Program-made: the position numbers and the translations under genes
The notes under the pieces: generated by a model
The model's database searches: none
What the model was told of the DNA's origin: nothing
Seen by the model: only the letters and a program-made list of their open reading frames with translations
Part shown: positions 42,352 through 51,280 of the stretch, in pieces
Layout: each line of letters begins with the position of its first letter
Numbering within the stretch: position 1 is the stretch's first letter
Assembly (NCBI GenBank): GCA_017504435.1
Contig: JAFVRD010000041.1
Coordinates: 1-64,000, forward strand
Length of the DNA stretch: 64,000 nucleotides
Reading direction: 5' to 3'
Origin: Lentisphaeria bacterium
GTDB lineage: Bacteria > Verrucomicrobiota > Lentisphaeria > Victivallales > Victivallaceae

Positions 42352-42441
42352 ATGGGTAACTTGAAAAAGAAACGGCGGAAAAAAATCGCCAAACACAAAC
42401 GTAAAAAACAGCTTAAACTGCTTCGGCACAAAAACAAGTAA
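42352..42441 (+). CDS. bS22/mS38 (AURKAIP1-COX24)-like ribosomal small protein
   Basis: A 29-residue, extremely basic peptide starting MGNLKKKRRKKIAKHKRKK and ending RHKNK. It matches the pattern of AURKAIP1/COX24-domain peptides (KKRRKxMxKHKxKKxxxxxRHK), found as bS22-like proteins in several bacteria and mS38 in mitochondria. In those cases it sits in the small ribosomal subunit. A GAGG lies about 8 bases before the ATG, and a GC-rich hairpin follows its stop. It is easily missed because of its length. Confidence 0.75.
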   Translation: MGNLKKKRRKKIAKHKRKKQLKLLRHKNK

Positions 42442-42617
42442 TTTTCTCCGTGTCGCCGGGAATTTTTCCGGCGCGGCGGGGAAGCTGCTGCCTTATGCAG
42501 CGGTTTTACTGTTGCAGCGTCCGTTTCCGGCACTTCGCGGGGGGCGGACGTTTGTGTTTATTAAAAGTGTTTTGGCAACTGTCCGGAGAGGACATTATTC
42601 GGGGATTTGAAAAATTT

Positions 42618-43244
42618 ATGACTGGTATGGGAAAAAACTTACCGAACATACTGACCGTCAGCAGAATATTTGCAGTATTGATTTTTGTGGCGATCGCTTC
42701 AGTGGCTCACATAGGTGTCATCAGTAATGAAAATTGGATATTCTGGTTGCGTATTTCAGCAGTAGTACTGGCAATGCTTGCCGGACTTACTGATCTTCTG
42801 GATGGGTATTTGGCGCGGAAATATCACTGCGTGAGTGATTTCGGGGCATTGATGGATCCGCTTGCAGATAAGATATTTGTCACCGGCACCATGCTTATGG
42901 CAGTTGAATATCAAATTATTCCGGCATGGATCGCCATTGCAGTGCTCTTCCGGGAGTTCATGGTTACCGGATTACGGACGCTGGCGGCAAAGAAACAGGT
43001 GGTCATTTCCGCCGACCGCTGGGGAAAATTGAAAACGGCTCTGCAAATGACCATGCTGGGCATGGCAGGTATTGCATGGTCGATCGACGGCGGAGCTGAT
43101 TATTTGAGAACCGAATCCTGGCTGGGTGTCCGCATCTGGTATGTCTGGCTGGCATTTATGATCGGAATCGTGCTGATCACACTCTTTTCCGGCTTGGGCT
43201 ACTTCATCCGTTACCGGAAACTCTTTTTATCTGACGGTGAATAA
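42618..43244 (+). CDS. pgsA: CDP-diacylglycerol-glycerol-3-phosphate phosphatidyltransferase
   Basis: Makes phosphatidylglycerol phosphate in the inner membrane. The 208-residue protein has the CDP-alcohol phosphotransferase motif D-x2-DG-x2-AR-x8-G-x3-D-x3-D at residues 59-84 and about five membrane helices. The N-terminal PNILTVSRI is typical of PgsA. ATG 42618 is chosen because it gives the family start; the long upstream reading is Cys/Arg-rich and looks artefactual. The ribosome binding site is weak (GGGG). Confidence 0.88.
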   Translation: MTGMGKNLPNILTVSRIFAVLIFVAIASVAHIGVISNENWIFWLRISAVVLAMLAGLTDLLDGYLARKYHCVSDFGALMDPLADKIFVTGTMLMAVEYQIIPAWIAIAVLFREFMVTGLRTLAAKKQVVISADRWGKLKTALQMTMLGMAGIAWSIDGGADYLRTESWLGVRIWYVWLAFMIGIVLITLFSGLGYFIRYRKLFLSDGE

Positions 43245-43249
43245 ACCGG

Positions 43250-43338
43250 TTCCCGATAAGGGGAGCTTCTTTGAAAAAGCAACCATTTCCAAGTGCGTAA
43301 ATAAACATTTTACTTATCTGCCCTCAATGGGAACAGAG
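43250..43338. repeat. Hairpin element, family member 2
   Basis: Starts TTCCCGATAAG and ends AACAGAG like 15181-15252. Here the ends also pair with each other (GTTCCC with GGGAAC at 43249-43254 and 43329-43334). The centre carries GTAAAT-AAAC-ATTTTAC. Confidence 0.4.
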
Positions 43339-43369
43339 CATTTTCAAAAAGTTTCCCGCAGAATCATTT

Positions 43370-45046
43370 TTACAACAGGTCGTTGTTTTTTACGACCACC
43401 TCCGGACAATCCATGAATGCGACCTGCTCCGGGGTCATATCTGCAAAAAAGTATCCGGATTCACTGCCGGGCATGTACACTCTGCTGTCATCAATAACAA
43501 ATCGGTTGTCCACCACCTCTGCATGGGCGGTATTTTTCATGGACACCAGCATGCGGAATGGCGAACGGAAAACATTATTCCGGACACAAATCCTGCCATG
43601 ATATGAAAATCCCGGCACTGCGGTGCTTATTTCCGGAAACACACTGACTATTTCCCGGGTGGCACCCCAGCGACGGTAGCAACAGTGATCAAAAGTGTTG
43701 CCGTAAATTTCCATCTCTCCGACCGGGCCTGCTTCGTACCAGAACACCGTATCGCCGGAAACAAATATTGCGGCTCCGGAGGTATGAAAAAAGTTATTTC
43801 TGATGATCGCCTTTTTCATGCCGGCGGCAAGAATGCCCCGCCCGTTGACGGTGGAAAAACGGCAATTTTCCACAATGACTTCCGCATTGGCACTTTCCAA
43901 TACCCGCGCACAGTCTCCGGGGACAAATTCTTCAGGCAGCTCTGCCGGGTCGAATTCCACTTTGGTAATGGCTTTATTGAGCAGAACCGCATTAGTCAAT
44001 TTCAATTTGCCGTAAGGTTTCCCGGTATCGTTTTTGACCAGTTCCAAAGTATCTCCGGGACGCGCGCCAGCCAAGCCGGACTGCTGATAATGTCCGGTAT
44101 CCAGATAGTAAAAGTGCCCGCCGGGAATACGCTCTTTCAAAGGCCTGTAAACACTGTGGATGTTGATGCTGTCATCCAGGGTCCCGGCAAAAATACTGTC
44201 GGAAATATGGATATTTCCCCGACATTCGGTCAGGTGCAGAGCATCATCGGAGGCGGAAGCGCGCCGCCCGCGGGGAACAACTTGAAGTTTGGATATATTT
44301 ATATTGTCCGATTGCTGAAAAAGCACCCCCATTCCGGCAGCATGATGAACACTCACACCGGTCAGATCGACATCAGTACAGTTGTCAAATACCATCCCCG
44401 GACAGAGACGCAGCTCATGTTTGATAATAAATGCCCGGGTCGGAAATCCGGAAAAATCATGCCGGAAACCGATCAAACCATCCTTTTCAAGCAATTGGGA
44501 ATTTGACAGATTGACTGCATGGGCATCCCATACAAACTCATTTTTTTCCGTATCAAAGGGATAAAATAATAATTTACCGGACATATTGTCATAAAAATCT
44601 CCGGTGAAAATGAGTTTGCCGTTTTCAAAACGGTGCTGTCCGCCGATCCTGAACCAGGCGATACCGTCACTTTCTTCCGCCAAATCCGCATCACTGACAA
44701 AAGAATCCGCGAAATCCACGGTAAATCCGGCAACTCTCAAATTGCGGCAATGCACTGCCACCAACGGCGAAACTCTGCCGTAAAAACAGAATTCGGCACC
44801 GCAACCTTCCACGCTCAAGTCATTGACTCCGACAATATCCAGAGCGATCGTTTTGACCCCTTCATCATTGTTGGAGAAATAACAGTATCTTTGTGAACAT
44901 CCTTCCGGAAAGAAATCATATCTGCCGGGAGCAAAGATGATTTTGCCGCCTCCGGCACTTTTCACTGCCGCCAGCGCATCCTGCCAGAGGGGAATTGTAT
45001 TTTTTCCGGCTTCCGGAGGGGTGATGACATACTCATATTTACTCAT
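43370..45046 (-). CDS. GH110-like right-handed beta-helix glycosidase
   Basis: A 558-residue parallel beta-helix protein. The segment SASDDALHLTECRGNI followed by GTLDDSINIHSVY closely matches the catalytic rungs of GH110 alpha-1,3-galactosidases, where paired aspartates act. Length also fits GH110. No signal peptide is seen, so it would act in the cytoplasm, on imported galactose-containing oligosaccharides. It is a single gene with GAGGAG before its ATG and its own promoter region at 45047-45263. Whether it has galactosidase activity is untested. Confidence 0.7.
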   Translation of the reverse strand: MSKYEYVITPPEAGKNTIPLWQDALAAVKSAGGGKIIFAPGRYDFFPEGCSQRYCYFSNNDEGVKTIALDIVGVNDLSVEGCGAEFCFYGRVSPLVAVHCRNLRVAGFTVDFADSFVSDADLAEESDGIAWFRIGGQHRFENGKLIFTGDFYDNMSGKLLFYPFDTEKNEFVWDAHAVNLSNSQLLEKDGLIGFRHDFSGFPTRAFIIKHELRLCPGMVFDNCTDVDLTGVSVHHAAGMGVLFQQSDNINISKLQVVPRGRRASASDDALHLTECRGNIHISDSIFAGTLDDSINIHSVYRPLKERIPGGHFYYLDTGHYQQSGLAGARPGDTLELVKNDTGKPYGKLKLTNAVLLNKAITKVEFDPAELPEEFVPGDCARVLESANAEVIVENCRFSTVNGRGILAAGMKKAIIRNNFFHTSGAAIFVSGDTVFWYEAGPVGEMEIYGNTFDHCCYRRWGATREIVSVFPEISTAVPGFSYHGRICVRNNVFRSPFRMLVSMKNTAHAEVVDNRFVIDDSRVYMPGSESGYFFADMTPEQVAFMDCPEVVVKNNDLL

Positions 45047-45263
45047 TTTTGCTCCTCAACGATGATCCTGTTATTAAGATAAAAGTTCTGCTGCGGTCTA
45101 TCCTCAAGTTAAAAATACCGTCAGAACGGTAAAAAATCAATCTTCAGCCGTTGGAATATCTGCAAAATAATGCAATTATTGCAAAAAATATTATTCTGAT
45201 TTGCTATATCATGGAAACGCATTTATATTTTAAGCAAAACATTTTTAAGGAGAAATGTACACA
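45047..45263. other. Divergent regulatory region
   Basis: AT-rich region between the GH110-like gene and the cyclase-like gene. It holds a perfect 13-bp palindrome TGCAATTATTGCA (45171-45183) and a TATATC box at 45205-45210, suited to an operator upstream of the plus-strand gene. I see no gene in it. Confidence 0.45.
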
Positions 45264-45887
45264 ATGACAATACTTGACCTGACCATGGATTTCCATGGAG
45301 AACGTTTTCCGGCGGAAATCAAACGTGAAGAGATGCCGCTGCAATCCGGTTTGACAAAATATACCGGGATCATTTACACGATCACCCATGACGGCATGAG
45401 CGGGACGTATATCGATTTTCCCGGACATATTGCCGAAACTGATGACGGAGTGCGGGCGGATACGTTTCCGGTGGAGGATATTTACCGGGTTCAGACCCAG
45501 GTGCTGCGGATGCACCGCAAATCCGGTTCCGGGGCAGTGACCGCCGCCGATCTGGAAGCCGCCGCAGGCGGCAAACTCACCGCCAAAAACGTGATCCTCA
45601 ACGCCCTTGGTGATCTGGAACCCAATGATATCGAGAACCGCAGTGTATATCTGGATGACAGTGCCCTGGATTGGCTGATCGATAACGGCTGCAAACTGCT
45701 GGTGTCGGATATTTATGAAAGTCAGGCTCTGCACGGCGTGTTTTTGAAACTTTTTGCCGCCGGAGTAACTACCGTGTGCCATCCGGTGCATCTCGGAAAG
45801 ATCGCCGCCCGGGAAGTAAAAATGACCATTTTGTTTTCCAAATTGCCGATCACTCAACTGCCCTGCCGGTTGATCGTGGAATATTGA
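45264..45887 (+). CDS. Cyclase-family (kynurenine formamidase-like) protein with altered metal site
   Basis: A 207-residue member of the cyclase/KynB fold. The normal HxGTHxDxPxH signature reads MSGTYIDFPGH: two histidine ligands are replaced (Met and Tyr) while Asp and the last His stay. The later conserved Glu region reads CHPVHLG. It is therefore unlikely to have the usual zinc/manganese amidohydrolase activity and may bind a ligand or use another residue set. ATG 45264 fits AAGGAG at 11 bp; ATG 45255 is too close. The next gene follows 38 bp later. Confidence 0.7.
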   Translation: MTILDLTMDFHGERFPAEIKREEMPLQSGLTKYTGIIYTITHDGMSGTYIDFPGHIAETDDGVRADTFPVEDIYRVQTQVLRMHRKSGSGAVTAADLEAAAGGKLTAKNVILNALGDLEPNDIENRSVYLDDSALDWLIDNGCKLLVSDIYESQALHGVFLKLFAAGVTTVCHPVHLGKIAAREVKMTILFSKLPITQLPCRLIVEY

Positions 45888-45925
45888 TTTATATTCAAAA
45901 TGACAAGAGCGCAAAAGGAGCAAAA

Positions 45926-46885
45926 ATGAAACGGATTTGCCTGCTGTTGCCGATATTACTGTTGATTTCCGGTTGCGTATCCGCTCCGGTTTTTCAGCAT
46001 GATGTGACTTCTCAAAAGAAACCGTGGACCCATGACCGTTTTATTGATAAAGATGAAGATTTCAACTTTATCATTCTTGCCGACCGTACCGGCAGGGAGC
46101 GCGATAATCTTTTTTCACAGGCGTTGAAAAAAGCCAATATGTTTCGTCCGGCATTCATTATGACCGTGGGCGACCTGATCGAAGGTGTCGCTCATGCCGA
46201 AGGTGCCGAAGAATCTCTCAATGTGCAATGGGATGAGCTGGCAAAAATCACCTCAACTTCGGCATCTCCATTCTTTCATGTTGTAGGCAATCATGACATC
46301 ACCCGTTCCCGGGAAACGATTCCGGAAGGCAACGCCATTACGACCAAAGTTTGGAAAGAACGGCACGGAGAGCATACTTATTACTATTTCATCTACAAAA
46401 ATGTGCTGTTTCTCTGTTTGAATTCCCAGAAAGGTCGGGATGAACGCCCCCGGGCACAACAGTGCAGTTTTACCGAAGAGCAGGTCAAATGGGCGCAGGA
46501 TGTTCTGGTGAAACATCCTGAAGTGCGCTGGACACTGGTTTTCGTTCACACTCCGTATACATGGCGGCGCGCTGAGTTTGCCCAAATCGAAAAAACTCTT
46601 GCGGGCCGCAAATATACGGTGTTTTCCGGCGACTGGCACTTTTACTGCAAAGTTCAACGGCACGGCAGAAATTATTATGCACTGGCAACTTCCGGCGGCG
46701 GCTCGAAAATGCGCGGTATAGAATATGGGGAATTTGACCATATCACCTATGTTCACATGAGTGATGACGGTCCGGCAGTTACCAATATTCTGCTGGATGG
46801 TATTCTGCCTGATGACGTGGTCACACCGCGTAATATCAAACAGAAACTGAAAGCCAATGTGGAACTGCCGGTAAACAAAAAATAA
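45926..46885 (+). CDS. Calcineurin-like metallophosphoesterase lipoprotein
   Basis: A 319-residue lipoprotein: signal sequence with lipobox LISGC (Cys17), then a metallophosphoesterase domain with GDLIEG (82-87), GNHDI (121-125), VHTPY and SGDWH. The first motif reads LADRTG, lacking the DxH histidine, as in a subgroup of predicted phosphoesterases. It is probably anchored in the membrane facing the periplasm; its substrate is unknown. GGAG lies 8 bases before the ATG. Confidence 0.85.
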   Translation: MKRICLLLPILLLISGCVSAPVFQHDVTSQKKPWTHDRFIDKDEDFNFIILADRTGRERDNLFSQALKKANMFRPAFIMTVGDLIEGVAHAEGAEESLNVQWDELAKITSTSASPFFHVVGNHDITRSRETIPEGNAITTKVWKERHGEHTYYYFIYKNVLFLCLNSQKGRDERPRAQQCSFTEEQVKWAQDVLVKHPEVRWTLVFVHTPYTWRRAEFAQIEKTLAGRKYTVFSGDWHFYCKVQRHGRNYYALATSGGGSKMRGIEYGEFDHITYVHMSDDGPAVTNILLDGILPDDVVTPRNIKQKLKANVELPVNKK

Positions 46886-46932
46886 GTATACTATCAAACC
46901 AAAACTTTATTAAAGAGAGAGAGAGATTTTTT

Positions 46933-48366
46933 ATGAACAAAAATGAAATCGCTGCCGCATTGCGGGAAATGGGATTGAAAAACGGAGACAAAGTCCTTCT
47001 GCACAGTTCACTTTTGAGTCTGGGCAAAGTCGACGGCGGTCCGGAAGCTGTGATTGACGCATTTCTGGAAGTGCTGGGCAAAGAAGGTACACTGCTGATG
47101 CCGATTTTCGGTTCACTCGGTATCCTGACGGAAATTTTCCGCAACCGTCCGGATGCGGTTCACAGCCCCTGTCCGGTCGGAACTGTCGCGGCAATCGGTG
47201 CCGATGCCGAAGCTCTCTGCAAAGATCACTGGCAGGCTGCCACTGCTCACGGCAAAGACACCCCGTTTACCCGCCTTGCCGATATGGGCGGTTATGTCTG
47301 TCTGATGGGGGTCGATCAGGATCGCAACACCTCTTTGCACAGCGTGGAGGCTCTGCTGGAACTGCCTTATCTCTGCGATACCACCAGAACTTTTGAAACT
47401 CCCGAAGGGGAAACGGTCACTAAAACCTGGAAATACTATCCCGGCCCGCATCGGGATTTCATCGGAGTTGACCGCTTTTTCCGGGAATCCGGTGCCATGA
47501 AAATCACCCGGATCGGCAATTCTCAAGTGCGTTTGATCAAATCCCGCGACTTGCTGGATATCGGCATGGCTCTGGGCAGAAAAGACCCGGCATTTGTGCT
47601 TTGCGACAATCCGGAATGTGCCGATTGCGTCAAACAGCGGGCGGCGATCTATGCCGACCGCATGAAACATGAGGCATTCCAACTGAGCGCATCTTCACGT
47701 CTGGCAGGCCGTTATATTCCCGAAATCATCGAAAATCTCGCCGCCGCCGGAATCCAAGCTGTGGAACTGGATTACCTGCAGGGCAGAGCATGTGCATTCA
47801 TGGCTCCGGAAAAACTTGCCGCCGCCGTTGCCGAATTTTCTGCCGCCGGAGTAAGTGTTTCTGCGTTGAGCGCAGCGGTAGTTCCCAACGATGCCGAAAC
47901 TTTTGCGGCAAATGTCAAAGCTGCCGGTATCACCCGGGTGATCCTGCCGGTCGGTGCAGCTGAAGCCGGTAAAATCGCGGTTGACGCCGGATTGGAAGTG
48001 TTTTTCCGCAACAGCGATCAAACTGCAATTGCGGCATCCAAAATGATCAATGATTTCAACTTGAATGTCCCGGCAAAAGCCTGTTTCAACCCGGTTTCAT
48101 TTCTCAAAGCCAACGAAACACCGTTCCTCAAATCCTACCGTCAGGGCCGTTTCATAAAAATCATCGGTCAGTTGGATATTACCGATGCCGTATGGGACGG
48201 GACGCTCAAACCGCTGGCTCGCGGCAACGGCGAAATCAAGGAATTGATCTCCATTCTGCGTTGTCACAACTTCAGCGGCACCTTCTGCCTCGGCGGCGGA
48301 ACCGGTGCGGCCGGTACTCTCAAAGAGAATGCCGACCAACTGCTGGATCTGCTGGATAATATGTGA
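46933..48366 (+). CDS. AAC(3)-type acetyltransferase domain fused to a TIM-barrel-like domain
   Basis: A 477-residue two-part protein. Residues 1-about 260 are an AAC(3)/YokD domain: HSSLLSLG (residues 25-32), LLMPIFG, a SPCPVG segment, and NTSLHSVE with the catalytic-type histidine. Residues about 260-477 are alpha/beta repeats resembling xylose-isomerase-like epimerases but lacking a clear set of metal ligands. No secretion signal. AGAGAGAG precedes the ATG. It follows the phosphoesterase lipoprotein on the same strand. Its substrate is unlikely to be an aminoglycoside; an amino-sugar or other amine is more plausible. Confidence 0.75.
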   Translation: MNKNEIAAALREMGLKNGDKVLLHSSLLSLGKVDGGPEAVIDAFLEVLGKEGTLLMPIFGSLGILTEIFRNRPDAVHSPCPVGTVAAIGADAEALCKDHWQAATAHGKDTPFTRLADMGGYVCLMGVDQDRNTSLHSVEALLELPYLCDTTRTFETPEGETVTKTWKYYPGPHRDFIGVDRFFRESGAMKITRIGNSQVRLIKSRDLLDIGMALGRKDPAFVLCDNPECADCVKQRAAIYADRMKHEAFQLSASSRLAGRYIPEIIENLAAAGIQAVELDYLQGRACAFMAPEKLAAAVAEFSAAGVSVSALSAAVVPNDAETFAANVKAAGITRVILPVGAAEAGKIAVDAGLEVFFRNSDQTAIAASKMINDFNLNVPAKACFNPVSFLKANETPFLKSYRQGRFIKIIGQLDITDAVWDGTLKPLARGNGEIKELISILRCHNFSGTFCLGGGTGAAGTLKENADQLLDLLDNM

Positions 48367-48368
48367 TT

Positions 48369-49214
48369 TCAGCAGCCGGCAAGCTGACGTAAACGGGAGA
48401 TCTCGGCGATCCAGCGTGATTCGTCCGGGGTCTCCAGTATCAATGGGATATGGTCGAAACGCGGATCTCCGGCGATTTTTTCAAAGGTGAACCATGACAG
48501 CGCACCGTCTCCCAACGGAGCATGCCGGTCAAGTTTGCCGGATAATACGCCTTTACTGTCGTTGAGATGCATGCCCCGGAGATACTGCATGCCGATAAGC
48601 CGGTCGAAATCAGCAAAACACTTCTCAAAGCCTTCTTCGTTGGTAAGATCGTATCCGGCGGCAAAAGCGTGACAGGTGTCTATACAAATACCCACCCGTT
48701 CCGGCATACCGACATTTTCCAGCATCATCGCCAACTGCTCAAAAGTGTATCCTAAATTGCTGCCCTGTCCGGCAGTATTTTCAAAAACGGCACATACGTC
48801 CGGAACTTCCTGCAGTGCCGCCCGGACACTTTGAGCGATGATCCGGCACCCTTCCTCCTCTGAAACCAGTTTCAAATGACTGCCGGGATGAAAATTGAGC
48901 ATGGTCAATCCCAATTCATAACAACGGGACAATTCCACGGTAAAAGCCCGGATGCTGTTGGCGCGTTTTTCCGGATCGGGCTGACCGAGATTGATCAGAT
49001 AACTGTCATGCGGCAGGATCATATCCGCAGTGTAATTGCAACCGGCACAATTTTTCTTAAAGGCGGCAACCGCCTCAGCCGTCAGCGGCGGAGCGTTCCA
49101 CTGCCGCTGATTTTTGGTGAACATGGCAAACCCGGCGGCTCCGATGGCACGGGCATTAAGAGGGGCGTTTTCCACGCCTCCGGATATACTTACATGAGCT
49201 CCGATATACTTCAT
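48369..49214 (-). CDS. nfo: Endonuclease IV
   Basis: Cleaves DNA at abasic sites and 3' blocked ends in base-excision repair. The 281-residue TIM barrel starts KYIGAHVSISGG and has the trinuclear-zinc ligands in FHPGSH, FENTAGQGSNLG, IDTCHAFAAG, HLNDSKG and LETPDE. ATG 49214 follows GAGG and lies 2 bp beyond the helicase stop, last in a repair-like operon. Confidence 0.94.
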   Translation of the reverse strand: MKYIGAHVSISGGVENAPLNARAIGAAGFAMFTKNQRQWNAPPLTAEAVAAFKKNCAGCNYTADMILPHDSYLINLGQPDPEKRANSIRAFTVELSRCYELGLTMLNFHPGSHLKLVSEEEGCRIIAQSVRAALQEVPDVCAVFENTAGQGSNLGYTFEQLAMMLENVGMPERVGICIDTCHAFAAGYDLTNEEGFEKCFADFDRLIGMQYLRGMHLNDSKGVLSGKLDRHAPLGDGALSWFTFEKIAGDPRFDHIPLILETPDESRWIAEISRLRQLAGC

Positions 49215-49216
49215 AA

Positions 49217-51280
49217 TCAACCTCGCTTGCAAGATATGGATTCAAGAAATTTTCTGCCGTAACTTTTGCCGGTGATCCGGGAATCCAGCACTACCACCTG
49301 TCCCCGGTCGGTGCGGCAGCGGATCAACCGCCCGACCCCCTGCCGGAATTTCAATACCGCTTCCGGCAGTGAGTAATGGGCAAATGAACTTTTGCCGGAC
49401 ATTTCAATACGTTCCTGACGGGCGGAAATGATCGGGGACCCCGGTGAAGCAAAAGGCAGCCGGGTAATGATGACCATACTCAGATTTTCCCCCGGGACAT
49501 CAACACCGGTCCAAAAACTGTCAGCTCCGAATAATACACTGCCGGGAGTTTGTTTGAATATTTCCAGCATGGTACTGCGATCGTATTCACCGCCCTGTTC
49601 CAGCAAAGTGATATTCCGCACTGCCAACCGGTCGCGCAGCCGGCCGGCACAAAAATGGAGCGTCCGGTAACTGGTAAAAAGTACAAAAGCGTTGCCATTA
49701 TTCATCTCCACCAGCCGGAACACCTCCTCCGCCAGTTTCTCCAGATATTCCGGTGAATCCGGTTCCGGCATCCCCGGCGGCAGCACCAGTGTTGCCTGCT
49801 CCGGAGAAAACGGTGAATCCAGCCGGATCATATTGCCGCCGGTAAATCCGGTGCGTTCAGTGTAATAATCAAAATTTCCTGCCACAGTCATTGTCGCACT
49901 GCACAGCAAAACCGGCAATCCGCCGTTAAAAAGCATCTGCTGCAGCAATTCCGACACATTCAACGGCGAAGCATACAATGTGACCGCATCACGCTCCTCC
50001 TCAATATAATAGACCGCATCCTGAATACTGCGGGAGGTAAAATCCGCCGCCGCATCAATAATGCCCCGGCACCGTTCCCGGTAACTGGACAATTCGGTAC
50101 GGAAAGCATCATCTGTTTCACTTTCGATCACATCAGCCAGCAGATTCTCCAGTTTGATCACGGCATCTATCAATGCCGATGGATAGGGTTCGGGGACATT
50201 CTCCGGCAAACGCACAGAATTACTCTGCGAATCTTTCAAACGTTTTTCATACGGCGCAAAAAATCCGTATACTTCATCCCGCACACTCTGGGTCAATGCC
50301 CGGAGCTGAAGCATTTCTGCGCCCTGCCGCATCAGCAGTCCTCTTGCCCGTTCCGGATTGTAGAGGCGATTTGTCATACCGATCAGAGCCGGTTTGCTCA
50401 AATGCAGTCCCAAATGATTGGCGGCACTGTTTTCCAGAGAATGCGCTTCATCAATAAGCACTGCACCGTAATCCGGCAGAAGGGCTCCGGAGGAACCACA
50501 TTCATTGCGGATCGCCAGATCAGTGAGAAACAGTGCATGATTGGCAACCACGATATCTGCTTCATCCCATTTGCGCCGGGCGCGGAAATAGTAACAGGAA
50601 CGGTAAAATTCACATTTGACACCGGCACAGTTGCCGCTTTCAGAACAAACCATGTTCCAAATCGCATAATTCCCGCGGACACCGTCATTGAATTGCTGAT
50701 CTCTGCCGGATTCAAGATCCCGGATGATGCGTTCCGTCTCCACTGCCAGATGCGGAACCGGCAGCAGGGCGTCCCGCTGTTCTCCGGAAAGCATCGCCAA
50801 CCGGCGGCGGCAGAGGTAATTGCTCCGGCCTTTGGCAAGGGCGGTTTTGAATTCAACGCCGCATAATTTCTGCAGAAACGGCAGATCTTTGTCGATCAAC
50901 TGGTGCTGCAAATTGATAGTTTCCGTGGAGATCAATGCCGGGCGGCGGCTGTGAACGGCATAATGAATAAGCGGTACGAGGTAAGCAAAACTTTTGCCGA
51001 CTCCGGTGGGAGCTTCCACACAGAGATTGCAACCTTTTTCCAAAGCATCAGCGACTGCCAGTGCCATGACCAGCTGTTGAGGACGCTCCTCCCCCGGATT
51101 GCCGTTGATTTCAGTCTGCTGCATCAATATGCCGCCGGGAGCAAAAAATTCTTCGCAGGCGGTACGCAGTTCCAACACCCTTTCGCTTTCCGGGATATAA
51201 TCCACCGCGAAATCATCAGGGTTGAAACCATCAAAATCATTCTCACCGGTATCTCCGGCATAAAAATCCGTATCGATCAT
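49217..51280 (-). CDS. DinG/XPD-like ATP-dependent helicase
   Basis: A 687-residue superfamily 2 Fe-S helicase. Walker A EAPTGVGKSFAY, four cysteines of an Fe-S cluster (MVCSESGNCAGVKCEFYRSC), the DEAH box and the C-terminal GVGRLIRCRTDRG motif are present. DinG-type helicases unwind 5'-3' past R-loops and damaged DNA. Overlaps the upstream gene by 4 bp; no exonuclease domain is attached. Confidence 0.88.
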   Translation of the reverse strand: MIDTDFYAGDTGENDFDGFNPDDFAVDYIPESERVLELRTACEEFFAPGGILMQQTEINGNPGEERPQQLVMALAVADALEKGCNLCVEAPTGVGKSFAYLVPLIHYAVHSRRPALISTETINLQHQLIDKDLPFLQKLCGVEFKTALAKGRSNYLCRRRLAMLSGEQRDALLPVPHLAVETERIIRDLESGRDQQFNDGVRGNYAIWNMVCSESGNCAGVKCEFYRSCYYFRARRKWDEADIVVANHALFLTDLAIRNECGSSGALLPDYGAVLIDEAHSLENSAANHLGLHLSKPALIGMTNRLYNPERARGLLMRQGAEMLQLRALTQSVRDEVYGFFAPYEKRLKDSQSNSVRLPENVPEPYPSALIDAVIKLENLLADVIESETDDAFRTELSSYRERCRGIIDAAADFTSRSIQDAVYYIEEERDAVTLYASPLNVSELLQQMLFNGGLPVLLCSATMTVAGNFDYYTERTGFTGGNMIRLDSPFSPEQATLVLPPGMPEPDSPEYLEKLAEEVFRLVEMNNGNAFVLFTSYRTLHFCAGRLRDRLAVRNITLLEQGGEYDRSTMLEIFKQTPGSVLFGADSFWTGVDVPGENLSMVIITRLPFASPGSPIISARQERIEMSGKSSFAHYSLPEAVLKFRQGVGRLIRCRTDRGQVVVLDSRITGKSYGRKFLESISCKRG

